A stretch of 12,973 bases of DNA, from assembly GCA_004357005.1 (NCBI GenBank), contig SMWH01000157.1, positions 1-12,973 on the forward strand, written 5' to 3'. The stretch comes from Gammaproteobacteria bacterium (GTDB lineage: Bacteria; Pseudomonadota; Gammaproteobacteria; SMWH01). The position numbers were made by a program, and so were the translations under genes. Positions 1 through 7,471 of this stretch are shown piece after piece; the stretch's first letter is position 1, and the number at the start of each line of letters is the position of its first letter. The notes beneath the pieces were generated by a model. That model was not told the origin of the DNA. It searched no databases and was given only the letters and a program-made list of their open reading frames with translations.

Positions 1-769
1 CGGCACAGTCGTGACCCTCACCGAATTCCGGGTCGGGGATATCGCCCCCGTGACAATAGGGGAAGCCGAAATGCATTCCGGGTTTTGGCGCGTGGTTCAG
101 CTCATCCGGCGGGAGGTCATCGCCCAGCCAGTCCCGGCCGTTGTCGCTGAACCACAGCTCCCCGGTATCCGGGTGCCAGTCCAAACCCAGGCTGTTGCGA
201 ACCCCCCGGGCGTAGACCTCGTAGTCCGAGCCGTCCGGGTTCATGCGCGCGATAGTGGCGAAGTCGGCTCCCTCATTACAAATGTTGCATGGGGCCCCGA
301 TCTGGAAATACAGCTTGTCATCGGGGCCAAAAGCCAGATTTTTCCAGCCATGGTGCTTGTCCGGGAAACCGTCGCGCACGACGACCGGGTTGGGCAAATC
401 ATCCAGGCGATTCTCGATGTCGTCAAAACGAACGATTTTCGTTTTTGCGCTGATGTACAGCGCGCCCGCGCGAAAGGCCACGCCCACGGGCAGGTCCATG
501 TATCGGGCAATAACCACGACCTCATCACCAACGTGGTCACCGTCGGTATCGCGCACGGCGTAAACCTTGCCTTTCTTGCGGCTTCCCACGAACACAGTGC
601 CCTTGTCGCCAAGCACCATGCCGCGCGCGTTATCCACACGGTCGGTGTAGAGGTGGATGCGAAAACCGTCGGGCAAGCTAATGCGGTCGAGTTGAATATC
701 TGCTTGCGCGGTCGTGCCGGCGGCGATCACAAAAGCAAGACCGAGGAAAATACGTGGGACGTTGCGCAT
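1..769 (-). CDS. PQQ-dependent sugar dehydrogenase, sorbosone dehydrogenase-like (C-terminus outside window)
   Basis: The first 256 residues of an exported six-bladed beta-propeller dehydrogenase of the glucose/sorbosone dehydrogenase group (COG2133). Members oxidise sugars or other alcohols in the periplasm using PQQ; the substrate here is unknown. Residues 1-23 form a signal peptide with a likely cut after Ala-Gln-Ala. Family signatures are KHHGWKNLAFGPD (138-150), RNSLGLDWHPDTGELWFSDN (191-210), GRDWLGDDLPPDELN (211-225) and FGFPYCHGGDIPDPEFG (234-250). Cysteines at 161, 164, 239 and 255 may form disulfides in the periplasm. The ATG at 769 lies 14 bases after the stop of the upstream sulfotransferase gene and has no strong Shine-Dalgarno sequence, so translational coupling is likely. 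The frame is open to the window edge, and the missing part should hold the rest of the propeller. Family assignment is firm; substrate is not. Confidence 0.88.
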   Translation of the reverse strand, partial: MRNVPRIFLGLAFVIAAGTTAQADIQLDRISLPDGFRIHLYTDRVDNARGMVLGDKGTVFVGSRKKGKVYAVRDTDGDHVGDEVVVIARYMDLPVGVAFRAGALYISAKTKIVRFDDIENRLDDLPNPVVVRDGFPDKHHGWKNLAFGPDDKLYFQIGAPCNICNEGADFATIARMNPDGSDYEVYARGVRNSLGLDWHPDTGELWFSDNGRDWLGDDLPPDELNHAPKPGMHFGFPYCHGGDIPDPEFGEGHDCA

Positions 770-783
770 GATAAAAATTTAGC

Positions 784-2778
784 CTATTCGTAACCGAAGC
801 GTTCCGCGTAGGGTTGCAGCCGTTCCAGAAAAGGTTCCAGTTGCGGGCGATAACGGGTCCAGCGTCCGGCGGCATGGCTGTAAAGAGGTTGCGTGACCTG
901 ACGGTAGCTGGGAGTAGTGATGACCCCTTCGCGTGCTTGTTCGTGGTATTCGTTGATACCCTCTTCCCAACCCAGGCCGAGATGTTCCAACGTTTTCGTG
1001 GCAGTGGCCTGCAGATCCGACACCACGTCCTCGTAACGCACCAGGTGAATCTGTTCCGGAAAAGCCTCCAGATACCGGATGACCAGGTCCATGATCTGCT
1101 GGTAGTACGCCACGGTGGTTTCCAGTTCCAGGAACCGGGCCATGGCGGGGTTGGGTTGAAAATTCTGCATGAAACAGCTCAGGCAAGCGTCGCGCGGATC
1201 GCGTACGACGACGATGAACCGGCTTTCGGGGAACAGGAAACGTATGGGACCCATGACCGAAGAATAGAGTGGCATCTTGTCCACACTGACGACGCTCGCC
1301 GTCGCGCCGGGGTCATAACGGAGCAGGGCCGCGTCATACGCATTACGTTCCCGATCGAAAATTTCGCGTGTGGCATTTTCCAGGGAATCCAGCCCAGCCC
1401 GGTCACGGGCGAAGCGGTTGAGAAAAGGTTGCAGCAGGGGTTGTTCGTCTGCCGTGGTGACGGCGCTGTGCGCCGACAGGATCTGGCCCAGCAGGGTGGT
1501 TCCCGAGCGCGGAAAACCCACGAGGAAGGCGTGGGTGCGGGCTTGCGGCGCCAGGTCGGGTGGCTCCCGGGCCCAGTCCGTTTCGCTGACCCATGCGCTG
1601 ATCATGTCGACCCAGGTCGGACCGAACATGCCGTTGGGATCGACATGCCGCGCGATGCGCTTGCCGACCTCGTTGGCCGCTTCGAAATGAGTGAAGGCGG
1701 CTTCGTTGTCATCGAGCCGGTCCAGCACGATCCCCAATTGCTGGTGTATCGACAGTTTCAGATCGTCATACAGCCCATTGCGCGAACTGAGAGATTCGAG
1801 GATTCCGCGGGCCTGGGCGTCGTCGCCAGACCGTTGCGCCAACCCCGCCTGATGGGCCAGCAGTTCCGGGTGGTCAGGATCCAGGGCCAGAGCTTCTTCG
1901 ATGGTTGTGTGTGCTTCGTCGAGCCGGTGTAGTCGCTCGAGACAATCGGCCCGGAACCCATGGGCGCGAATCTGCGCCGGATCAAGTTTGAGCGTGCGGT
2001 CGAAGCAGTTGAGCGCTTCCTCATAGCGCCCCTGGCGCAAGAGCACGTCACCCAGTGCACCGAGAATATCCGGATCATCGGGGCGCAGGGTCTGTGCTTG
2101 TAGAAGACATTGTTCTGCGGCTGCGTTGTCACGGGCATCCACATGCAACTCCGCCATCAGGCGCCAGGCCGGATAGAAATCTGCCCGGACGCCGACCGCT
2201 TGTTTCAGACGCGCCAGCGCGCCATGAAGATTGTCGTCAGCCGCCTCCAGCAGCGCGAGCTCCATGTGACTCTCCACGATAGCCGGTTGAACGCTGAGGG
2301 CTGTTTCGAACCAGACCCGCGCCGCGGCCGGATCGGCGAGGGCCGCCTGAGCCAACCCCAGGTAGTGCATGGCGCCGGCCATCTTGGGGTTATGACGCAC
2401 GGCCTGCTCCAGGGCGTCCAGCGCGTCGGCAAAATGACCCAGGTCGTGGAGCACTATTCCCAGGTTCAGCAACGCCAGGGCGAAACCCGGTTTGATCGCG
2501 ATGGCGCGATCAAAACAGGCGCGCGCCGCCGGAAGGTCTCCGGACATCCGGAAGCTGTGGCCCAGGTTGTTTTGATAGACGGCGTTGCCAGGTTCCAGTT
2601 CCACCGAACGCTGGAGCAGAGGGATGGCTTTGTCCTGCGCATCGCCACGTTGTTCCAGGAGGCCGAGCAACTGCACAAGCTCCGCGTTGCCGGTATCGGT
2701 TTCGAGCAGCGGTTCCAGCAACCGTCGGGCGCGGGTCAGATCGCCCTGGGCGATCAGGCGTCGAGCATCATCCAGCAT
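784..2778 (-). CDS. TPR-repeat sulfotransferase with intact PAPS-binding motifs
   Basis: A 664-residue protein with about nine or ten tetratricopeptide repeats (residues 1 to about 345) followed by a sulfotransferase domain (about 410-664). Such enzymes move sulfate from PAPS to an acceptor; TPRs usually bind protein partners or substrates. The 5'-phosphosulfate loop is GFPRSGTTLL at 421-430, the DK-P motif is DKMP at 500-503, and the 3'-phosphate motif is RDPRD at 526-530. Glu445 in ADEQP is placed like the catalytic Glu of tyrosylprotein sulfotransferases, by inference. The protein ends with a GRWTRY...RFGYE tail. I chose the ATG at 2778 because it lies 10 bases after the upstream stop; an in-frame ATG at 2859 would overlap the upstream gene by 71 bases and adds a non-TPR leader. 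No signal peptide is seen, so it should be cytoplasmic. The acceptor cannot be told from sequence. Confidence 0.9.
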   Translation of the reverse strand: MLDDARRLIAQGDLTRARRLLEPLLETDTGNAELVQLLGLLEQRGDAQDKAIPLLQRSVELEPGNAVYQNNLGHSFRMSGDLPAARACFDRAIAIKPGFALALLNLGIVLHDLGHFADALDALEQAVRHNPKMAGAMHYLGLAQAALADPAAARVWFETALSVQPAIVESHMELALLEAADDNLHGALARLKQAVGVRADFYPAWRLMAELHVDARDNAAAEQCLLQAQTLRPDDPDILGALGDVLLRQGRYEEALNCFDRTLKLDPAQIRAHGFRADCLERLHRLDEAHTTIEEALALDPDHPELLAHQAGLAQRSGDDAQARGILESLSSRNGLYDDLKLSIHQQLGIVLDRLDDNEAAFTHFEAANEVGKRIARHVDPNGMFGPTWVDMISAWVSETDWAREPPDLAPQARTHAFLVGFPRSGTTLLGQILSAHSAVTTADEQPLLQPFLNRFARDRAGLDSLENATREIFDRERNAYDAALLRYDPGATASVVSVDKMPLYSSVMGPIRFLFPESRFIVVVRDPRDACLSCFMQNFQPNPAMARFLELETTVAYYQQIMDLVIRYLEAFPEQIHLVRYEDVVSDLQATATKTLEHLGLGWEEGINEYHEQAREGVITTPSYRQVTQPLYSHAAGRWTRYRPQLEPFLERLQPYAERFGYE

Positions 2779-2788
2779 GATTTCGGAA

Positions 2789-4852
2789 TCAGTCTCCGTA
2801 GCCGAAGCGCTCGACAAGAGGCGCCAGAATGTCCGCCGCTGGCTGCAGTTGCTCCGCATAGTTCTGCCAGCGGCTGGACTGTTTGCGGGCGCGATCTATA
2901 ACCGGCATCAGGTCTTTGTCTATGGACAATTCCTCATAACCCAGCCATTCGCCGGCCGTGCTGAGGCCTTGTTGCGGGTCTTTCAGGAACTGTTCGAACT
3001 GGATGGTGTGGAACATATCCGGGAGCCGATCCCGATAAGCGCACACGGTATCCATGTAATCGGCATAGCTGCGGGCCGCGGTTTCGACGTCGATGAACAT
3101 CGGCATCAACGGATGCCAGCGCCGGTTGTTCATGAACGCGTCCAGAACCACATCGCGTGGATCGCGCAGCAGGAACAGCACTTTCATTTGCGGGAAGAAG
3201 CGATGCAGTGGTCCAACCAGGGGACCGCGCAGCCCTGTCCAGTCAATGACCTTTTCCTGTTCAATACCTTGTGGCAGATGCTGGCGAATCGTGCGCCAGT
3301 ACTGGCGGCGTTGTCTGGACTCCTGTGTGGCGCCGACAAATTTGAGGCGTTGCAACTGCTCCGGATCCGCGACGAACTCCCGCCACAAACCATCCAGCGT
3401 TCCGCCCAGTCTGAACAGATGCAATTTCTTCTGTTCGTTGAGCAGGCGCCGCACCACGTCTCCGCCGGAGAAGGGGAAGTCGACCATGACTCTGGCTTCA
3501 GGTCTGCCGTCGTCGGGCGGTTCCGGGTATTCCTCAAAGGGTTCTGCGGCGGCCCACTCGCGCAGGCGCAACAAGGTCTCCTCGTCGAGGGGTCGTGTCT
3601 CCGGAGCCAGCGGCCGCGGCGATTCGCCGCGAAGCTGCTCGTTGCCCTGGCGGGCCGCCTCGAAAGCCGCCGCATGTTCACCCTGGCTGTCCAGCAGTTG
3701 GGCACGGGCCATCAAAGCGGCCGTGCGGTCGCCGCGAGCCAGCGCGTGCTTGAGGAGGGCTTCCAGTTGTTTCAGGCCCTGATCGGTGGCGCCCCGCGCG
3801 GCACTGATTCGCGCATGAGCCACGTTGGCAAGCGCATGAAGTGGTTCGAATTCCAGCGCCGTGACGACATGTGATGCCGCCGTGTCGGTATCACCTTCTT
3901 CGATCAGACACTCGGCAAGCATCGTCTGCGCGTCGATCTGATCCGGGGCGAGGCGTACCGCATCGCGCAACAAAGCTGAGGCTTCCATCGTTTCCCCGAT
4001 TTCGCGTAACAATTCTGCCGCAGCGAGATAGCCCTCGGCGAAAGAAGGCTGCAATCGAACTGCGCGCTCATAGCGCTGTAGCGCCTCTGAAAAATTGCCC
4101 TGGATGCGGAACAGATCGCCAACTGCCACTGACGGTTCGGGCCTGTTGGGGTTGTGTTTGAGTGCCTTGCGCAGCGTGGCGGACGCTGCGTCCATGAGAC
4201 AGGCTTGCATCTGCGCGCCGGCCAGGGCGATCTGCGCTTCCAGATAATCTCCCTGCAATTCCAATGCGTTTTCGAAACACTGGATCGCCAGCCCTGGCGC
4301 GTCCTGTCGTTGCAGGGCTTTGCCGAGGCTGAGGTGACTATCGGGTATGTCCGGGTCCACCTCGATGGACTTCTTGAGGGTCTTGATGGCCTGCTCCACC
4401 TTGCCCTGGCGCAACTCGACCAGCCCGCGCGTGTTCAACGCCAACGGATAATCCGGGCGCACACGCAGAGCCAATTGCAGATTCTTTTCCGCATCATCGA
4501 GCTTGCCCAGCCGGTACTGGAGCCGCCCCAGATTGCTGTAGGACTCGGCCTGGGTGCCGTCGATATCCAGCGCCTTTTGCAGTTGTTTTTCGGCCTGTTC
4601 CAGTTCTCCCAGCGACATGAAGGTCGCAGCCAGGTTGTTATAAAGAATCGGGTCTTCGGGGTTCTTTTCCAGGGCACGTGTGAACAGGTCAATGGCAGCC
4701 TGCGACTGGCCGTTTTCCTGCTCCATGATGCCGAGCAGGTGCATGGCGTTGACGTTGTCAGGTTCCTGCTCGAGGACCTGACGACAGATATTCGCGGCCT
4801 CTCGCAAGTTGCCCTGTTGATGCATTTCTACCGCTTTTTTTAGTTCTTCCAT
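2789..4852 (-). CDS. TPR-repeat sulfotransferase-like protein with degenerate active site
   Basis: A 687-residue paralogue of the next gene, with the same layout: about ten TPRs (residues 1 to about 370), a linker rich in Pro and Glu (about 410-450), and a sulfotransferase-type domain (about 450-687) ending in RFGYGD. The 3'-phosphate motif RDPRD (563-567) is kept. The 5'-phosphosulfate loop reads FPFSGGDVV (459-467): Arg, Thr and Thr of the active paralogue are Phe461, Gly464 and Asp465. DKMP is replaced by DWTG (537-540) at the same distance (26 residues) from RDPRD, and no Glu lies where the paralogue has Glu445. It may therefore be a non-catalytic partner or scaffold. The ATG at 4852 has AGGAG six bases upstream (4859-4863), a strong site. 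The gap to the hydrolase stop upstream is 19 bases. Loss of activity is inference. Confidence 0.88.
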   Translation of the reverse strand: MEELKKAVEMHQQGNLREAANICRQVLEQEPDNVNAMHLLGIMEQENGQSQAAIDLFTRALEKNPEDPILYNNLAATFMSLGELEQAEKQLQKALDIDGTQAESYSNLGRLQYRLGKLDDAEKNLQLALRVRPDYPLALNTRGLVELRQGKVEQAIKTLKKSIEVDPDIPDSHLSLGKALQRQDAPGLAIQCFENALELQGDYLEAQIALAGAQMQACLMDAASATLRKALKHNPNRPEPSVAVGDLFRIQGNFSEALQRYERAVRLQPSFAEGYLAAAELLREIGETMEASALLRDAVRLAPDQIDAQTMLAECLIEEGDTDTAASHVVTALEFEPLHALANVAHARISAARGATDQGLKQLEALLKHALARGDRTAALMARAQLLDSQGEHAAAFEAARQGNEQLRGESPRPLAPETRPLDEETLLRLREWAAAEPFEEYPEPPDDGRPEARVMVDFPFSGGDVVRRLLNEQKKLHLFRLGGTLDGLWREFVADPEQLQRLKFVGATQESRQRRQYWRTIRQHLPQGIEQEKVIDWTGLRGPLVGPLHRFFPQMKVLFLLRDPRDVVLDAFMNNRRWHPLMPMFIDVETAARSYADYMDTVCAYRDRLPDMFHTIQFEQFLKDPQQGLSTAGEWLGYEELSIDKDLMPVIDRARKQSSRWQNYAEQLQPAADILAPLVERFGYGD

Positions 4853-4871
4853 GTTCTTCTCCTGCCGGCAC

Positions 4872-5912
4872 TCAAACGACCAGTGCCGGTTGCGTGTACT
4901 CTTGCGCGGTCGAATCCAATTCCTGTTTCACCCGGTCCTCGATCCAGCGATGCAGCAGGAGCCCGGAAAAATAACCGCAGTGTCCACCGTACCGGTGGAT
5001 CTCCAGCCTGAGAGCGTCGGGCCGCGCAAGTTCGTAATAGTCCGAAACCGGGACGATCGGGTCATCCGCGGCCGTAATCACCGTCGTGGGAACCCGCAGG
5101 TCCCGCAAGCGGTCTCCCGCCACGGAATACCCGTCAAAATATTCCGCCGCGCCGGAATAATCCGTGTGCTCGCGAGCCAGATGGTCCGTCATCTCCCACA
5201 GGGAGCCCAGCCTGAACCATTCCTCGAAGTCGTAGCGCTCAGGGAAACAGGCCTGTTTCCGGCGCAACGATCGCCGCCATTTCTGCATGAAGTGGCGACG
5301 GTATATGAACAGCCCGGCATCCATGGCCGCCAGCGATTTGGCGGGATCAATGGGTGGGTTGACGGCGACGGTCCGGGTCAGCGGAATACCGGACTCCGGC
5401 GCTCGAACCGCCAACCTTAGCGCGAAATTGCCCCCCAGGGAAAACCCCACGGTCAACAAAGGACGTGTGGGGATGCGTCGCGCCAGTTCGCCCACGGCGC
5501 CCACGACCTCCGCTATCCGGCAGGAGTGGAATATGCCCGCGTTCAGGTGGTGAGTATTGCCGTGATCCCGGAGGTTGAGCCGGAATACCTCATAACCGCC
5601 CAGAAACAGGCGCCGGCCCATGGACAGCATATAGGTGCTTTCGGCGCTGCCCTCCCAGCCATGCAGCATCACAACCAGCCCACGCGGAGCCGTACCGTCC
5701 GGCTGGGGGGTATAGAAACCCTGCAGGCGCACTCCTTCGCCGCAATCCAGCAGATACTCGCGGGATCCCGCCACCATGGGGTTGGGCCGCATCTGGATCA
5801 GCGCGCGCCGCAGCCCCATCCCCGTGATCAGGGATTGCAGATGGGCGTTTCGCAGCAGCCAGTGCGGCTGAAACTCGTTGTTGGGGGCTACGTCCAGGCT
5901 CTTTGGTGTCAG
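4872..5912 (-). CDS. YheT-like alpha/beta hydrolase (COG0429), start codon unclear
   Basis: A cytoplasmic alpha/beta hydrolase of the YheT/ABHD1-3 group, predicted to be an esterase or lipase-like enzyme; the natural substrate is unknown. The family opening FQPHWLLRNAHLQ is encoded at about 5835-5873. The oxyanion-side HGWEGS follows, then the nucleophile elbow GFSLGG with Ser at 5439-5441, an acid in AADDPIVP, and the catalytic His in GGHCGYFSG. No ATG, GTG or TTG lies in frame between the upstream stop (6013) and an ATG at 5819 that is too far inside the domain. The boundary given is a CTG at 5912; CTG 5897 would give 341 residues, about the length of E. coli YheT. A GTG at 6053 inside srkA would add an Arg/Cys-rich stretch unlike coding sequence. 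An ATG at 5944 is one frame away. Function is well supported, the start is not. Confidence 0.82.
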   Translation of the reverse strand: MTPKSLDVAPNNEFQPHWLLRNAHLQSLITGMGLRRALIQMRPNPMVAGSREYLLDCGEGVRLQGFYTPQPDGTAPRGLVVMLHGWEGSAESTYMLSMGRRLFLGGYEVFRLNLRDHGNTHHLNAGIFHSCRIAEVVGAVGELARRIPTRPLLTVGFSLGGNFALRLAVRAPESGIPLTRTVAVNPPIDPAKSLAAMDAGLFIYRRHFMQKWRRSLRRKQACFPERYDFEEWFRLGSLWEMTDHLAREHTDYSGAAEYFDGYSVAGDRLRDLRVPTTVITAADDPIVPVSDYYELARPDALRLEIHRYGGHCGYFSGLLLHRWIEDRVKQELDSTAQEYTQPALVV

Positions 5913-6012
5913 TGCTTCCGTGGGGCGCGGGATTTTAGCAACATCTGGCCGCGAATATCGTCGCCCGCGGGTGGGATGGCGGCAATCACAGGCTGCCCGG
6001 TCGCCACGGTAG

Positions 6013-6999
6013 TCAGAGGCTGATTGGGAGGGGGGGTTCAGCCAGGCGCTCACTCTGCTCCGCGAGCTGCTCCACGTGTTCTTCCCAGTAACGGCTGGAT
6101 CCGAACCAGGGAAACGCGGCGGGAAAAGCCGGATCGTCCCAGCGCCGGGCGAGCCAGGCCACATAGTGAATCATGCGCAGGGCGCGCAACGCTTCCACCA
6201 GGTGCAGTTCCCTCGCGTCGAAATCGTGGAACTGGGTGTAGCCCTCGAGCACCCACTGGAGTTGTGTGGTCATGCTTTCGCGATCGCCGGCCAGCAACAT
6301 CCACAGATCCTGAATCGCCGGGGCCATCATGCAATCATCCAGATCCACGAAGTGGGGCCCGTCATCGGCCCAGAGAATATTTCCCAGATGACAGTCGCCA
6401 TGGGCGCGGATAAAGCGCAGACTTCCGGCTGCGGCGAAATCCTGTTCCGATTGTTCCAGGACTCTTGCAGTTACTTCTTCGTAACGGTGCCGCACGTGTT
6501 CGGGAACGAGATCGTTGTCCAGCACAAACCGCACCGGTTCGTATCCGAAACGTTCAATGCTGAGACGTGGCCGGTGCTGGAAAACCCTGGTGTCGCCCAC
6601 CATGTGCAGGCGGCCAACCAACCTCCCTATCCATCCCAGGTTTTCCTCTGATTCCAGTTCCGGGGCGCGGCCGCTTTGTCGCGGGTACACGCTGAAACGA
6701 AAACCGGCATGCAGGTGCAGCGTAGCGCCGTGTTCGTTCGCAATCGGTGGAACAACCGGGATGTCATGGGAGACGAGTTCATCTGCAAAAGAGTGTTCTT
6801 CGAGGATTGCCGCATCCAGCCAGCGGCCTTCCCGATAAAACTTGGCGATGACGGGTAGCGCGTCCTCCAGGCCGACCTGGTAAACGCGGTTCTCGTAACT
6901 GTTGAGCGCGACCAGGCGTCCGTCCGGTGTGTAACCGAGGCTGGCGACCGAATCCAGAATCGTATCCGGTGACAACGCGGCGTAGGGTGTGAGGCTCAC
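6013..6999 (-). CDS. srkA: Stress response kinase A (SrkA/YihE)
   Basis: A 328-residue Ser/Thr protein kinase of the aminoglycoside-phosphotransferase fold, the same length as E. coli SrkA (YihE), which protects cells against death under stress. Matches in order: LNSYENRVYQ (32-41), AKFYREGRW with the ATP-binding Lys53, ILEEH (65-69), the catalytic loop HGDCHLGNILW (200-210; Asp202, Asn207), the metal-binding FVDLDD (217-222; Asp219), and QDLWMLLAGD (230-239). The C-terminal WLARRWDDPAFP stretch is also typical. I chose GTG 6999 because AGGG lies about five bases upstream, the stop of the preceding gene is 13 bases away, and the length then fits the family. An ATG at 7071 would overlap that gene by 59 bases. 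In E. coli srkA sits with dsbA; here it sits in a different operon. Confidence 0.93.
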   Translation of the reverse strand: MSLTPYAALSPDTILDSVASLGYTPDGRLVALNSYENRVYQVGLEDALPVIAKFYREGRWLDAAILEEHSFADELVSHDIPVVPPIANEHGATLHLHAGFRFSVYPRQSGRAPELESEENLGWIGRLVGRLHMVGDTRVFQHRPRLSIERFGYEPVRFVLDNDLVPEHVRHRYEEVTARVLEQSEQDFAAAGSLRFIRAHGDCHLGNILWADDGPHFVDLDDCMMAPAIQDLWMLLAGDRESMTTQLQWVLEGYTQFHDFDARELHLVEALRALRMIHYVAWLARRWDDPAFPAAFPWFGSSRYWEEHVEQLAEQSERLAEPPLPISL

Positions 7000-7012
7000 G
7001 TCATCCCTGGGC

Positions 7013-7321
7013 TCAGGCGCAAACCGTGCCGCACTGCCAGCACTGGTGGAACGCGCCGTCGTTGACTTCACCGCAACCGGGGCATTTCCATTGCGGGTGT
7101 TCGACCGGGCGCTTGATCTCCTCGATCAGCGCGCGTGCACGCGCATAATCGTTACTGCTGACCCACAAGGTGGGAGCGGTGTCATCAGTCACCGGGAGCT
7201 CGCCGCGTCCTCCCCACAGCATGTCGCCCTTGATGAGCGTGCTTACCCCTGAAGATTCCAGCAAACCACGCACGAAACCCGCATCGACGGGGTCTGCGGC
7301 AACATAAACACGTTTGAGCAT
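7013..7321 (-). CDS. DUF2007-domain protein with C-terminal zinc ribbon
   Basis: A 102-residue cytoplasmic protein. Residues 1-70 match the DUF2007 fold, described as a putative signal-transducing domain: it opens with KRVYVAADPVDAGFVRGLLE, continues with GDMLWGGRGELP and ends with DYARARALIEEI. Residues 80-97 carry two Cys pairs, CPGC and CWQC, that should bind one zinc ion as a ribbon. It is the first gene of the leftward run, and its stop is 13 bases before the srkA GTG, so the two are probably co-translated. The ATG at 7321 has only a weak purine stretch (AAAGAA) upstream. The exact role is unknown; a regulatory or partner-binding function is a guess from the domain name and the kinase neighbour. 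Confidence 0.85.
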   Translation of the reverse strand: MLKRVYVAADPVDAGFVRGLLESSGVSTLIKGDMLWGGRGELPVTDDTAPTLWVSSNDYARARALIEEIKRPVEHPQWKCPGCGEVNDGAFHQCWQCGTVCA

Positions 7322-7367
7322 CTGTTCTTTGGCGTTTTTGCGACAATAATGCGCGATGATACTTGAT

Positions 7368-7387
7368 ATAGGTGGCGTGCCACATAT
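7368..7387. promoter_or_regulatory. Operator-like palindrome in divergent promoter region
   Basis: Arms GTGGC (7372-7376) and GCCAC (7379-7383) flank a GT centre, and ATA/TAT at 7368-7370 and 7385-7387 extend the symmetry with one mismatched pair. It lies between the DUF2007 gene and qmcA, touching the -35 box of the rightward promoter. This is where a repressor or activator dimer could control both directions. No regulator is identified. Confidence 0.4.
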
Positions 7388-7416
7388 TGAGAACGCCCTG
7401 AAAGCCCCAATCTAAT
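7387..7416 (+). promoter_or_regulatory. Candidate sigma70 promoter for qmcA-nfeD
   Basis: A -35 box TTGAGA (7387-7392, five of six consensus bases) and a -10 box TCTAAT (7411-7416, five of six) are 18 bases apart. Transcription would start near 7423, giving a leader of about 50 bases. A small GCGCC/GGCGC hairpin (7425-7438) falls at the start of that leader. This is a visual match, untested. Confidence 0.45.
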
Positions 7417-7461
7417 AGCTTAATGCGCCTGCGGGCGCGTTTCCTGATGTTCGATGCGAAG

Positions 7462-7466
7462 GGAGG
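7462..7466 (+). promoter_or_regulatory. Ribosome binding site of qmcA
   Basis: A full GGAGG five bases before ATG 7472. It decides between this start and the in-frame ATG at 7454, which lies upstream of the site and lacks one of its own. Confidence 0.8.
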
Positions 7467-7471
7467 TGTTT

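Noticed and set aside
814..1932. Long open frame on the plus strand opposite the sulfotransferase gene, and similar ones at 2585-3874 and 4154-4843
   Set aside because: They lie antisense to clear TPR-sulfotransferase coding sequence, show no family motif, and arise from high GC codon use on the opposite strand.
2779..2859. Upstream ATG at 2859 as start of the intact sulfotransferase
   Set aside because: It overlaps the upstream gene by 71 bases and adds 27 residues unlike the TPR start seen in the paralogue.
5913..6012. Separate small gene or promoter between srkA and the hydrolase
   Set aside because: The only ATG (5944) gives an 11-codon frame; a TAAAAT at about 5935 has no matching -35 box at the right distance.
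7425..7438. GCGCC/GGCGC hairpin as a terminator
   Set aside because: The stem is only five pairs, the T-run after it is short and broken, and it lies inside the likely qmcA leader.
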